Below the pieces are notes generated by a model, which worked only from the letters and a program-made list of their open reading frames with translations, did no database searches and was not told the DNA's origin. From Anaerococcus sp. (GTDB lineage Bacteria > Bacillota > Clostridia > Tissierellales > Peptoniphilaceae), in contig JALEUV010000059.1 in assembly GCA_022780515.1 (NCBI GenBank), positions 1 through 63,148 on the forward strand: a DNA stretch of 63,148 bases, written 5' to 3'. The first letter of the stretch is position 1, and the number at the start of each line of letters is the position of its first letter. Made by a program: the position numbers and the translations under genes. Positions 36,052-45,034 of the stretch are shown here, in pieces.

Positions 36052-36498
36052 TTAATATCTATCTTCGCTTGAGTTGCTTTCTTTTCTAGCTTTTTTCTCA
36101 GCATATTCTTTTCTTGTCATAACGTCAACGATGTTTACGTTGATTGTTACAACATCAAGACCTGTCATATCTTTTACGTTAGTTTTAACTACTTTTTTAA
36201 CTTCGTTGAAGACTCTTGTAGCGTTTTTACCATATTCAATTATGATGTCTAGGTTAACTTTAGCTTCTTTTTCTCCTACTTCTACATCAACACCTGCTGT
36301 TGAAGTTTCATTATCTGATGAGAAGAATGATCCGATTGTATCAGCAAAGTTTCCTTGCATTTCTAGAATTCCGTCAACCTTGTCAACAGCGATTCTTGCG
36401 ATTTTAGCTACTACTCTATCTTCGATAAGAAGCTTTGATGCTTCTACTTCTAGTTCGTTACCGTTAAATTGTTCTTGTACTTGTTTATTTTCTGTCAT
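36052..36498 (-). CDS. Asp23/Gls24 family envelope stress protein
   Basis: 148-residue member of the Asp23 family, with the characteristic IEDRVVAKIARIAVDKVDGI start near residue 25 and VNLDIIIEYGKNATRVFNEVKK in the middle. In staphylococci Asp23 is a membrane-associated protein held by AmaP and tied to cell-wall stress; the amaP-type gene and a DUF2273 gene lie directly upstream here in the same order. The ATG has GGAGGG upstream. A terminator follows. Confidence 0.93.
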   Translation of the reverse strand: MTENKQVQEQFNGNELEVEASKLLIEDRVVAKIARIAVDKVDGILEMQGNFADTIGSFFSSDNETSTAGVDVEVGEKEAKVNLDIIIEYGKNATRVFNEVKKVVKTNVKDMTGLDVVTINVNIVDVMTRKEYAEKKARKESNSSEDRY

Positions 36499-36510
36499 TT
36501 CTTCCCTCCA

Positions 36511-36801
36511 TTAACTAAAAATTCTTCTTATAAATTTGATATACCTTGCATCCCTATCTATGAAGGCCCCAATTGTATATCCTATTATCATTACTACCCA
36601 AATTCCTAAAGTTCTAACAAATCCGAAATTAAATAAGCAAATAAGTGTTAGTACTGAGATGATAAGGGATATTATTTTACCCTTATTTCTTGCTAAAAAT
36701 GCTCTTCTTCTTTGTCTATCTGCGTTTTTTCTTTTAATTTCCTTAATTTCTAGGTCATAGATGGCGTAGTCTCTATCAGTATTATCATTTAAATGATTCA
36801 T
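36511..36801 (-). CDS. DUF2273 small membrane protein
   Basis: 96-residue protein with a charged N terminus, then two closely spaced membrane segments (about residues 47-64 and 66-83) containing LGIWVVMIIGYTIGAFID, the pattern of DUF2273 proteins that accompany Asp23 and AmaP. The ATG has GAGGTAACT upstream and overlaps the end of the AmaP-like gene by 17 bases. The likely role is in the Asp23 envelope complex, inferred from position. Confidence 0.85.
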   Translation of the reverse strand: MNHLNDNTDRDYAIYDLEIKEIKRKNADRQRRRAFLARNKGKIISLIISVLTLICLFNFGFVRTLGIWVVMIIGYTIGAFIDRDARYIKFIRRIFS

Positions 36802-37342
36802 AGTTACCTCTCCTTGCTACTTCATCTTCTTTGACCCTATCAAAGTATAGATTAGTCTTTATATTCGTAATTCCAGTGAGATCTCTTAGAGCTAATTCAA
36901 TTTTTTCCTTCAAGTTATCTGAAAGAATTTGAATGTCAAAGTCCTTAAATAACCTAACCTTACATTCTACATTAATCTCTTCGTCATCTTCAATATAAAC
37001 TTTTATTTTTCTTGCTTCAGTAGATAAGAAACTTTCCACAGAAGCCTTTACTGAATTTTCTAGTGAATCTCTTGATACTAGAATTGAACCATCGTCATAT
37101 TGGCGAAGACGCTCATATGAATGATCAGATGATAAAGTAAGGTCAACAAGCATAAATAGAGCTAAGACTAGTAGGATAATACCTACGACCATTACTCCTA
37201 TTCTGAAATTTGGATTTTGAAGGTATGATAGAATGTTAAATAATTCATTTACATCTATCAAGGCTCCAAATACAAATAAAGCTCCCAAGAGGATTAGCAC
37301 TACGGTCATAAATGAAAAAACAAATCTTTTAAATTTTCCCAT
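36785..37342 (-). CDS. amaP: Alkaline shock response membrane anchor protein AmaP
   Basis: 185-residue protein with two N-terminal membrane segments (about residues 8-28 and 45-68) and a cytoplasmic domain with ILVSRDSLENSVKASVESF and LFKDFDIQILSDNLKEKIE, typical of AmaP. It is the membrane anchor for Asp23. First gene of the three-gene module; GAGGAGG lies before the ATG. Confidence 0.9.
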   Translation of the reverse strand: MGKFKRFVFSFMTVVLILLGALFVFGALIDVNELFNILSYLQNPNFRIGVMVVGIILLVLALFMLVDLTLSSDHSYERLRQYDDGSILVSRDSLENSVKASVESFLSTEARKIKVYIEDDEEINVECKVRLFKDFDIQILSDNLKEKIELALRDLTGITNIKTNLYFDRVKEDEVARRGNYESFK

Positions 37343-37391
37343 AAGTCCTCCTCACCTTATTATTACCCTCATTTTATTTTCTCAAACATTA

Positions 37392-39311
37392 TTATTCAAT
37401 TTTTAGACTAAGATCTATCCAATCTTCATTAAGTTTTTCGCTTTTACTTTGAAGTTCTTTAATCTCAGAAAAAGTTTCTTCTACCTTAGCACTATCCTTG
37501 TAGAAGTCTTCTGCCATAGTAAGGCTAGTTAACTCTTCGATTTTTTTATCGATTTCTTCTAGCTCTGTTTCTATATCCCTGATTTGGTTTTTAATTTTTC
37601 TAATCTCGCCCTGTTTTAATTTTTCTTTTTGCCTTTGTTTTTTTATTTCAGTCTTGGTTAGGGGATTTTTTTGTGGATCTTCTAGCTTACTTTCCTTGAG
37701 TTTTTTCTCATAGTAGGAATAATTACCTAGGTACTCATCTATACCATCAGCCTTCATCACTAAGATTTTGTCAGCGATTTTGTTTAGGAAGTACCTATCG
37801 TGGCTTATAAGTAAGATAGTCCCCTCATAGTCAAGAATGGCATCTTCTAGGATTTCCTTGGAGTCAATATCTAGGTGATTGGTAGGCTCATCCATCAAAA
37901 TAAAGTTGGCATCAGATATCATAAGCTTAAGGAGGGCTATCCTTGCCCTCTCCCCTCCACTTAGCTCGCCTATTACCCTATCCACATCCTCATCATAGAA
38001 CATAAACTTGGCAAGGTAAGACCTGATTTCTCCGTAGGTCATCATAGGGTAAGTCTCAGATATCTCATCTACAATGGTGTTATCAAGGTTTAGTGATTCT
38101 TGCATTTGGTCAAAATAGCCTACATTGACACTTTGACCCAGCCTTATGGATCCTCCATCCTGCCTTTCTGCCCCCATTATAATCTTAAAGAGGGTGCTCT
38201 TGCCTACCCCATTTTCTCCAATAATAGCGACTCTTTCTCCTCTGTAGATGTTGAAGGCTATGTTTTTGAAGATTTCTTCACTAGAGTAGGACTTTTCTAA
38301 CTCACTTACCTTGAGGACATCTGCTCCTGATTTAATTCTAGGAGTAAACTTTAGTCCCATAGAATTTTTTAAAAATTCTGGCTTTTCTATTCTCTCCATC
38401 TTGTCGAGGAGCTTTTGCCTAGACCTTGATTGGGAAATCCCCCTCTTTCTAAGAGAGCCTCCCTGGCTTTTGAGCCTAGAAATAATCTCTTCTTGTCTGG
38501 CTATCTCCTTTTGTTGAGCCTTGTACTGGTGGATTCTTACTTCCATATCTTTTTTTCTTTGACCCATGAAGTCTGTATAGTTGCCATCATAGGTCTCAAG
38601 CCTGCCATTTTCTAGGATGAATATTTTATTTACAGTATTATCAAGAAAGTACCTATCGTGGCTTATAACTATGACAGATCCCTTATAATTTTTGATAAAA
38701 GTTTCTAGGAAGTTAATAGCACCTATGTCTAGGTGGTTGGTAGGCTCATCAAGGAGGATGAGGTCAGTTTTTTCAAGTAGAAGGTGGGCAAGTTCTACCC
38801 TGGCCTTTTGTCCTCCTGAAAGCTCAGATATGCTCTTATTAAAGTCATCCTTAGTAAAGCCCATAGCATTGAGGGTTCCTTCTATCTCTGACCTTATGGC
38901 ATAGCCATTTTTATCATTGAAGTCCTCAAGTTTTTTGGTATAGGTCTCCATGATTTCTCTTAGCCTAGCATCATCCTTTTCTTCTTCCATAAGACTCTCA
39001 AGCCTTCTCATGTCCTTTTCGGTTTCTATTAAGTCTGTGTAGACTTCTAGGACATAGTCATAGATAGACATGTGAAGATCAAGGTCCAAGATTTGCTTCA
39101 AATAGCCAACCCTTGTGTCATTGGCTATGTAGAGCTCCCCACCATCAGGGCTAAGCTCTCCTGTCAGTATTTTAAAAAGTGTAGATTTTCCTTGGCCATT
39201 AGCTCCTATTAAACCGACCTTGTCACCCTTTTCTATCTTGAAGGAAACATTGTCGAAAATATCCTTGAGGGGATAAGATTTTTTTAAGTTGGAAGCTGTT
39301 AGTATATTCAT
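37392..39311 (-). CDS. ABC-F family ATPase
   Basis: 639-residue soluble protein with two ABC domains and no membrane segment. First domain: GANGQGKSTLFK, LSGGQKARVELA, LILLDEPTNHLD. Second: GENGVGKSTLFK, LSGGERARIALL, FILMDEPTNHLD. A charged linker joins them and a coiled-coil C-terminal extension (about residues 535-639, rich in K, E) follows, as in the Uup/YdiF/YfmR group. Such proteins act on ribosomes, either in general translation or antibiotic protection; nothing here shows resistance. The ATG overlaps the rex stop (TAATGA). Confidence 0.93.
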   Translation of the reverse strand: MNILTASNLKKSYPLKDIFDNVSFKIEKGDKVGLIGANGQGKSTLFKILTGELSPDGGELYIANDTRVGYLKQILDLDLHMSIYDYVLEVYTDLIETEKDMRRLESLMEEEKDDARLREIMETYTKKLEDFNDKNGYAIRSEIEGTLNAMGFTKDDFNKSISELSGGQKARVELAHLLLEKTDLILLDEPTNHLDIGAINFLETFIKNYKGSVIVISHDRYFLDNTVNKIFILENGRLETYDGNYTDFMGQRKKDMEVRIHQYKAQQKEIARQEEIISRLKSQGGSLRKRGISQSRSRQKLLDKMERIEKPEFLKNSMGLKFTPRIKSGADVLKVSELEKSYSSEEIFKNIAFNIYRGERVAIIGENGVGKSTLFKIIMGAERQDGGSIRLGQSVNVGYFDQMQESLNLDNTIVDEISETYPMMTYGEIRSYLAKFMFYDEDVDRVIGELSGGERARIALLKLMISDANFILMDEPTNHLDIDSKEILEDAILDYEGTILLISHDRYFLNKIADKILVMKADGIDEYLGNYSYYEKKLKESKLEDPQKNPLTKTEIKKQRQKEKLKQGEIRKIKNQIRDIETELEEIDKKIEELTSLTMAEDFYKDSAKVEETFSEIKELQSKSEKLNEDWIDLSLKIE

Positions 39312-39949
39312 TAAAAGACAAAGTCCTTAGGTGAATTCATGAAATATGTTAGGGTAAAGAGGGATTCGTCTAGGTGGACTGACTCTAGGACAGTTCCGTT
39401 TTTAACCCTTAGGTCAACTGGAGTAAAGTTCCATATACCCCTTACCTTGCCATCACATAGGATATCACATACTTCTTGGGCAGCATTCTTTGGTGTTGCT
39501 ATAATTCCAATATCTATCTTGTTTTCTTCGAGATAATCCTTTAGGGTGTCGATGGATCTAACTTCCAAGTCATTATCCTCGCTTTCTATATCGGTATTCT
39601 TATCAAATACTGCCTTTATCTCATAGCCAAGCTCAGAAAAAGACTTGTATTGGTAGAGGGCATGGCCTATATTACCAAAGCCAATAAGGAGCATAGAATA
39701 TCTCTCATTGACCCCAATTATTTTTGATAATTCTTCGATTAGGTCTTTTACATTGTAACCATATCCTTGTTGGCCAAAGCAGCCGAAGTGGTTAAGGTCT
39801 TGTCTGATTTGACTTGCAGTAAGGCCTGTAATTTCTGCAAGTTCCTTGGATGAAACTCTGATAATTCCCTTATCGTTTATACTTTCAAGGTACCTGTAAT
39901 ATTTTGGGAGTCTTTTAATAACTGATAGTGATATATTTTGCTTACTCAT
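39311..39949 (-). CDS. rex: Redox-sensing transcriptional repressor Rex
   Basis: 212-residue repressor that senses the NADH/NAD ratio. The N-terminal winged helix holds LPKYYRYLESI and SSKELAEITGLTASQIRQDLNHFG split over residues 14-58, and the Rossmann domain holds LIGFGNIGHALYQY near residue 85-100 and a KIDIGIIATPK strand. The length matches Rex. Rex controls fermentation and anaerobic electron-transfer genes in Firmicutes. Its start lies within the end of the upstream membrane protein gene. Confidence 0.96.
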   Translation of the reverse strand: MSKQNISLSVIKRLPKYYRYLESINDKGIIRVSSKELAEITGLTASQIRQDLNHFGCFGQQGYGYNVKDLIEELSKIIGVNERYSMLLIGFGNIGHALYQYKSFSELGYEIKAVFDKNTDIESEDNDLEVRSIDTLKDYLEENKIDIGIIATPKNAAQEVCDILCDGKVRGIWNFTPVDLRVKNGTVLESVHLDESLFTLTYFMNSPKDFVF

Positions 39950-40511
39950 TTTCTCCTCCTTCTAGGTCATCCTCTTGACCCAAGATAAATAAATCATCAT
40001 CTGCCTTGTGGCTATTTAATATTTCTAGATCTTTATCATCAACTACAAAATCGTTTTTTTCGACCGTATCATCTAGGTCTACTGGTATATTTTCTTCTTT
40101 TGCCTTAGAATTTAATCTCACATAATTAAATACATGGATAAAATATGTAAGTATAAGGGATGTATAAAATATCTTTTGGTTATAATTTTCTACTACTATC
40201 CTGGGTAAGATTAGACCACCTGAAAGATTACCTACAAAGTTTGATAGGATAAGGACGCTATGACTTGCTAAAATTATAAATATAAAGCCTGTTACTATCC
40301 CTGTCAAGATCGAATAGTAGTAAGGGTCCTTGTCGAAAAAAACGACAAGGCCAAACACTACCATCAAAATCCAGCTTAGTAAAAACACTAAGTTCCAAAT
40401 CAAACCTATCATTACATTGTTAAAAAACATCCCTGCCAAGGTCAATAGAAAAACACCGAAAGTAGATATAGCTAAGATGAAACTTAGGTTTTTTTCTGCT
40501 GTCTTTAACAT
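39942..40511 (-). CDS. Unknown membrane protein with acidic C-terminal tail
   Basis: 189-residue protein with about five hydrophobic segments in the first 135 residues (FILAISTFGVFLLTLAG, IGLIWNLVFLLSWILMVV, YYSILTGIVTGFIFIIL and others), then a strongly acidic cytoplasmic tail (repeated D and E, ending EDDLEGGENE). I do not recognise a family. It lies between typA and rex, 6 bases after typA and overlapping rex by 8, so it is part of that operon. The ATG has GTAGGA upstream. Confidence 0.75.
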   Translation of the reverse strand: MLKTAEKNLSFILAISTFGVFLLTLAGMFFNNVMIGLIWNLVFLLSWILMVVFGLVVFFDKDPYYYSILTGIVTGFIFIILASHSVLILSNFVGNLSGGLILPRIVVENYNQKIFYTSLILTYFIHVFNYVRLNSKAKEENIPVDLDDTVEKNDFVVDDKDLEILNSHKADDDLFILGQEDDLEGGENE

Positions 40512-40517
40512 AATTTC

Positions 40518-42341
40518 CTACTTATTTTTCTTTGACTTATACCTTAAGTTAGAATCTAGGATTCTCTTTCTAATCCTTAAGTTATTTGGTGTAATCTCGA
40601 TTAATTCATCATCTTCAACAAATTCCATCATTTCTTCAACACTCATCCTCTTGGCTGGTGTAAGGATTATTGCATCATCAGATCCACTGGCCCTGGTGTT
40701 GGTTAGTTTCTTCTTCTTGCAGACATTGACATCTATATCTAGGCCCTTGGCATTCATACCAACTACAAGGCCTTCATAAACCTCTTCGCCTGCTCCTATA
40801 AATAGACTTCCCCTGCTTTGGGCTTGATTAAGTCCATAGGCTGAAGAAATTCCTGTTTCAGATGCAATAAGTGAACCAACTTGTCTCTTTTCGATATCTC
40901 CCTTGTAGCTATCATAGCCTTCAAATTCTGAGTTTAGTATTCCTGTACCCTTGGTATCTGTCATAAACTCTGACCTATATCCAATTAGTCCCCTGGATGG
41001 AATCCTAAATATTAGCCTATTGTATCCAGAAGCTGAAGGACTCATATCAATCATCTCGCCCTTTCTCCTACCAAGCTTCTCAATAACAGATCCTGAGTAG
41101 ACTTGATCAACATCGATAGTAGCAAGCTCAATTGGTTCAAGCTTCTTACCCTTCTCATCTTCCTTATACATAACTTCAGGCTTAGAAACTTGGAATTCGT
41201 AGCCCTCTCTTCTTAGATTTTCGATAAGGACAGATAGGTGGAGCTCACCACGACCTGATACCTTGAAGGCTTCTGTTGTATCTGTAGCTTCAACCCTTAG
41301 GGAAACATCTGTTTCTGCTTCCTTGTAGAGCCTATCTCTTAGGTGCCTACTTGTTACATACTTACCATCCCTTCCGGCAAATGGTGAATCATTTACAGAG
41401 AAGGTCATGGATAGGGTTGGCTCAGAAATCTTGGTAAATTCTATAGGATCAGAGTCTTCTTCTGTACCTATAGTATCCCCTATATTAATATCTTCCATAC
41501 CAGAAAGGGCCACTATTGAACCAAATTTTGACTCCTCGACTTCCTTTCTATCAAGGCCTTCAAACTCATAAATTGTAACAATCTTTGACTTAATACGCCT
41601 ATTAGGATCATTATAATTAGTAATAACTGCTGGGTCATTCTTCCTAATAAGCCCGCTTTCAACCTTACCAATGGCGATCCTACCTAGGTAGTCATTATAA
41701 TCTGTTGTAGACACTAGAACCTTAAAAGGTGCATCTTCGTCAGCCTCATAGCTTGGCACATAGTCCAAGATAGTATCCAAGAGGTCTATCATATCTTCCT
41801 TGGCTACGCCCTTTTCCTTGCTAGCCCAACCTTCCTTGGCACTGGCATAAACAAAGGGACTCTCTAAATAAGATTCATCAGCATCAAGAGATATAAATAA
41901 TTCCAAGACTTCATCTTCTACCTCATCAATTCTCGCATCAGCCTTGTCGACCTTGTTGATACAAATAATAGCTGGTAGGCCTAGCTCTATGGCCTTCTTC
42001 AAGACAAATTTAGTTTGTGGCATAGGGCCTTCGTGGCTATCTACTACCAAGACGACTCCCTCTGCCATGTTTAAAACCCTCTCAACCTCTCCACCAAAAT
42101 CGGCGTGGCCTGGAGTATCTATTATATTTATCTTTGTATCCTTATAGTAAACTGCTGTATTCTTGGAAAGAATGGTGATTCCTCTCTCTTGTTCGATAGA
42201 ATTTGAATCCATCACCCTTTCTTTTACCTCTTGATTGTCTCTAAATAAACCACTTGACCTAAGTAGGCCGTCTACCAGGGTAGTCTTACCATGGTCTACG
42301 TGGGCAATGATGGCTACATTTCTAACATCTTCTCTTTTCAT
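40518..42341 (-). CDS. typA: Ribosome-associated GTPase TypA/BipA
   Basis: 607-residue translational GTPase. G motifs: AHVDHGKTTLVDG (G1), RGITI (G2), DTPGHADFGGEVE (G3) and INKVDKADAR (G4). EF-Tu domain 2, EF-G domain III and V-like parts and the BipA C-terminal domain (FIGAGEEVYEGLVVG onward) follow. It binds ribosomes and helps assembly under stress or cold. The start is backed by AGGAG upstream. First gene of the typA-membrane protein-rex-ABC-F group. Confidence 0.97.
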   Translation of the reverse strand: MKREDVRNVAIIAHVDHGKTTLVDGLLRSSGLFRDNQEVKERVMDSNSIEQERGITILSKNTAVYYKDTKINIIDTPGHADFGGEVERVLNMAEGVVLVVDSHEGPMPQTKFVLKKAIELGLPAIICINKVDKADARIDEVEDEVLELFISLDADESYLESPFVYASAKEGWASKEKGVAKEDMIDLLDTILDYVPSYEADEDAPFKVLVSTTDYNDYLGRIAIGKVESGLIRKNDPAVITNYNDPNRRIKSKIVTIYEFEGLDRKEVEESKFGSIVALSGMEDINIGDTIGTEEDSDPIEFTKISEPTLSMTFSVNDSPFAGRDGKYVTSRHLRDRLYKEAETDVSLRVEATDTTEAFKVSGRGELHLSVLIENLRREGYEFQVSKPEVMYKEDEKGKKLEPIELATIDVDQVYSGSVIEKLGRRKGEMIDMSPSASGYNRLIFRIPSRGLIGYRSEFMTDTKGTGILNSEFEGYDSYKGDIEKRQVGSLIASETGISSAYGLNQAQSRGSLFIGAGEEVYEGLVVGMNAKGLDIDVNVCKKKKLTNTRASGSDDAIILTPAKRMSVEEMMEFVEDDELIEITPNNLRIRKRILDSNLRYKSKKNK

Positions 42342-42553
42342 CTAATCCCTCACTCCTTATTACATTTTCTATCAATATATTATATTCCATGTCAATACAT
42401 TATCAATATTTCATCATTAAAATATTCAGGGTATAAATCTAAAAAACTATAAATTCAAATATTAAAGGTCTTTCCGATAAGTTAAATTATATTTTTCTAT
42501 TTCCTAGGCTAAGCTTATATAATTTTTAGAGGCCCTAGCCTACTATTCTAATA
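42342..42553. other. AT-rich intergenic region upstream of typA
   Basis: About 210 bases without an open frame of interest. It should contain the typA promoter on the minus strand, but no good -35/-10 pair could be fixed by eye. Nothing else is seen. Confidence 0.4.
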
Positions 42554-42592
42554 GAGAAAAAATCGACATAAGGACCCCATATCCTTATGCCG
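42554..42592 (-). terminator. Terminator of the decayed flavin reductase gene
   Basis: CGACATAAGG (42564-42573) pairs with CCTTATGCCG (42583-42592) with one mismatch, and ATTTTTTCTC follows on the minus strand. It is a complete terminator although the gene in front of it has been lost. Confidence 0.75.
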
Positions 42593-42610
42593 AATTCCTT
42601 CTATTTATTA

Positions 42611-42820
<210 letters not shown>

Positions 42821-42908
42821 TTAGCCCACTAACCTCTTATCTTAACTAAACTAAATATTGGGTCAGAAATATAGTTATATTATTCTAATCTTTTCTAGTT
42901 CATAGGAT

Positions 42909-42945
42909 AAAAAAGACCCACTAGCACGAAACTGCATGTAGGTCT
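42909..42945 (-). terminator. Terminator of the gshA-like gene
   Basis: AGACC (42914-42918) pairs with GGTCT (42941-42945), with a further inner GCA/TGC pairing; TTTTTTATCC follows on the minus strand. It lies just after the ligase stop. Confidence 0.6.
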
Positions 42946-42957
42946 AGATTAATAATT

Positions 42958-44262
42958 TTATTTTTTTAACTCATCTACGAATTTATTCAAAGAAAATTCA
43001 TAGGCTGCCCTTTTTGGATCTTCATCATATAAGTTTTCAAAAATATCCCTAGGCACTTTCTTTAGTCTCAAAAGTTTTTCCAAGGGGTCAAGATATTTTC
43101 CCTCACCTTTCTCTAAAGAATTTTTAACAAGGTTTATAAGCTCTAGGCCATGGAGGTATATTTCCTTGCCCTCATACTTGGCAAAAATCCCCTTGCTTGT
43201 GGCTTCTTTTTTTAATGCTTGTGCCTTATCATAGGTCATAGAAGAATATTTATTATAGAGGTCATCTACAAGATCCCTATTAGAAAATATTCCCTTTATT
43301 AGGGACAAGGCTCCCATATTATAAGGATAAGGAACTTGGTCAGCAGCCCTTATTCCTAAATATTTTTTGACCCTAACATCAGGAAATACTATCGAAAGAC
43401 CATGCTCTACTAGGCTTTCTGCATTGGCTTCAGTCATTTCTTCTTCTAGGGTCTTTGTTCCCATATAATAAGTTTGCTCCCCTTTTTCCTTAAAAATCAT
43501 AGGGGTAGTCAAGATTTTTTCGGCGTATTTTTTATAAGTTAGGTCCTTATCTAGGGAGAAGTCAAATATCCCTACCCTATCCTTATCAGTATTTTCCCAA
43601 ATTGTTTGCCTTAGATTATGCTTGTGATACTTCTCCCCTTCAAAGATAGGACTATTATCAAATATGGTATAGAAGAAGGGACTTAGGGCATTAGCTAAGA
43701 AGTATTTCTTCTTGAAGTCTTCCTCATCAAAGTAGTCTATGGCTACCTGGAGGGAGGCACTGCCCTTCATCACATTCTGGCCCATAGATCCACCATATTC
43801 ATCAAAGTACCTATACATACACTTATACCTTGGCTTATCTAAAATCTTCAAATCATCTATACTACTTTTTACCTGGTAGCCTAGGCAAAGTAAGAGCTGG
43901 TTTCTCTTTTCAAAAACCGGAAGAATCCTTTGAAAGTTATCCTTGTAGATTTCAAGCAAGTCATCTACAGATTTTTGAGCATTAATTGCAAGTTCGAATT
44001 GGCCTGCCGGCTCGATACTTATATCTATGCCATAGCCCCTTAGGGATAGGAGCATCTCCTTGTCATAAGATGGCTCAGCCTAGCCCTATCAAATCCTTTA
44101 GGCCCCAAGGACTCCCTTGTCCCCATAGTAGCACTCGCTTTCAAGGCTATCCCTGTCGACTACAAAGTGTTCTGCTTCAAAACCTATATAGAAATCTCTA
44201 TCTTTTTTCTCACCTTCTTTTATATAGGCAATTATTTTTTCCAATTTTTCTTCTCTCTTCAT
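42958..44262 (-). pseudogene. gshA: Frameshifted glutamate-cysteine ligase-like gene
   Basis: The intact downstream part (42958-44055) encodes a GCS2-type glutamate-cysteine ligase, with GYGIDISIEPAGQFELAI, YRYFDEYGGSMGQNVMKG and IRAADQVPYPYN. It lacks the usual first 55-60 residues. These are found upstream: from an ATG at 44262 the sequence reads MKREEKLEKIIAYIKEG and IGFEAEHFVVDRDS to GVLGA, stopping at 44098-44100. Between the two parts about 40 bases read LKDLIGLG in a shifted frame, then return to EPSYDKEM. So one base was lost and one gained within a short interval. The family makes gamma-glutamylcysteine, the first step to glutathione. As it stands, only a protein starting at the internal ATG 44055 could be made, without the N-terminal ATP-site residues. 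Confidence 0.75.
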
Positions 44263-44321
44263 CTACTGCTCATTTATTAAATATAAAAAAGGGATCTTTT
44301 GATCCCATGCTTCTTACTATC

Positions 44322-44699
44322 TCATTTATTATATATCAGGGCCGTAATGGTATTTCCATTTACTAAGACCTTGTTTGATATGGACTCTACTAATTTTATC
44401 CCTCTGCCATGCTCAGAATAAAAACTTATATCATCATCACAAATTATACCACAACCCTCATCTTTTACACTCACTATACAAAAGTAATCATCAAACATGA
44501 CGAGGCATTCAATTTTTCTCTCGTATTCTTTGTTGTTGCCATGCTTGTAGGAATTTGCTGTAAGTTCGTCTAGGATAAGTCGTACTTTAAATATAAGATC
44601 CTCATCAAAGTTCTTATTTTTAAGGACTTCTATAACTCCCTTATTAAATTTTTCTATTAAATTAATATCAGTATTAATAACATCCCTTATAATATCCAT
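44322..44699 (-). CDS. RsbW-like anti-sigma factor / histidine-kinase-type ATPase
   Basis: 125-residue GHKL-type ATPase. The N box is LDELTANSYKHGNN (about residues 48-61), the G1 box VKDEGCGI and the G2 box HGRGIKLVESI, as in RsbW and SpoIIAB. Such proteins bind a sigma factor and phosphorylate an antagonist of the STAS type. No sigma factor, STAS protein or phosphatase gene is beside it, so its partner is elsewhere or the role differs. The ATG has AAGGGA upstream. It is a single-gene unit. Confidence 0.85.
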   Translation of the reverse strand: MDIIRDVINTDINLIEKFNKGVIEVLKNKNFDEDLIFKVRLILDELTANSYKHGNNKEYERKIECLVMFDDYFCIVSVKDEGCGIICDDDISFYSEHGRGIKLVESISNKVLVNGNTITALIYNK

Positions 44700-44799
44700 A
44701 CTTAATCCCTTCTATGCTCTATTAATACCCAATAGACCGGCTAATCTTACAGGAATTTGGAAAACATTATTATTATTTTATTAATTTTTAACTTTATGG

Positions 44800-44810
44800 T
44801 ATAATATAAT
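44800..44810 (+). promoter_or_regulatory. -10 region of the rubredoxin gene
   Basis: TATAAT occurs twice in overlap (44800-44805 and 44805-44810), about 28-38 bases before the rubredoxin start. The -35 region is AT-rich without a good match. Confidence 0.5.
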
Positions 44811-44837
44811 CGTAAAATGAATGAAAGGAGACATTCT

Positions 44838-44996
44838 ATGAAATACGTATGTACTGCATGTGGATTTATCTACGATCCTGCTGAAGGAGATGTAGAAAAC
44901 GGAATTGAACCAGGTACAGAATTTGATCAATTGCCAGAAGATTGGGTTTGCCCAGTTTGTGGTGTTGGCAAAGATATGTTCGAAGCTCAAGAATAA
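44838..44996 (+). CDS. Rubredoxin
   Basis: A 52-residue open frame encodes a rubredoxin. The four iron-binding cysteines stand in two CxxCG knuckles: [11 protein letters not shown] (Cys5, Cys8) and [14 protein letters not shown] (Cys38, Cys41). Length and the aromatic core (Y11, W37) match the family. It carries single electrons in anaerobes, often to oxygen- or peroxide-reducing enzymes. AAGGAG lies 9-10 bases upstream of the ATG, and a terminator follows at once, so it is a single-gene transcript. Confidence 0.97.
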   Translation: MKYVCTACGFIYDPAEGDVENGIEPGTEFDQLPEDWVCPVCGVGKDMFEAQE

Positions 44997-45003
44997 TAAA
45001 ATT

Positions 45004-45034
45004 TTAGAGGTCCATATGGGCCTCTTTTATTTTT
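45004..45034. terminator. Terminator between rubredoxin and the following convergent gene
   Basis: AGAGGTCC (45006-45013) pairs with GGGCCTCT (45018-45025) with one mismatch, followed by TTTATTTTT on the plus strand. It overlaps the last codons of the convergent gene. Confidence 0.8.

Noticed and set aside
37392-39311. ABC-F gene as an antibiotic resistance determinant
   Set aside because: The C-terminal coiled-coil extension and the housekeeping neighbours (rex, typA) fit the Uup/YfmR-type group; no feature of a resistance subgroup can be seen.
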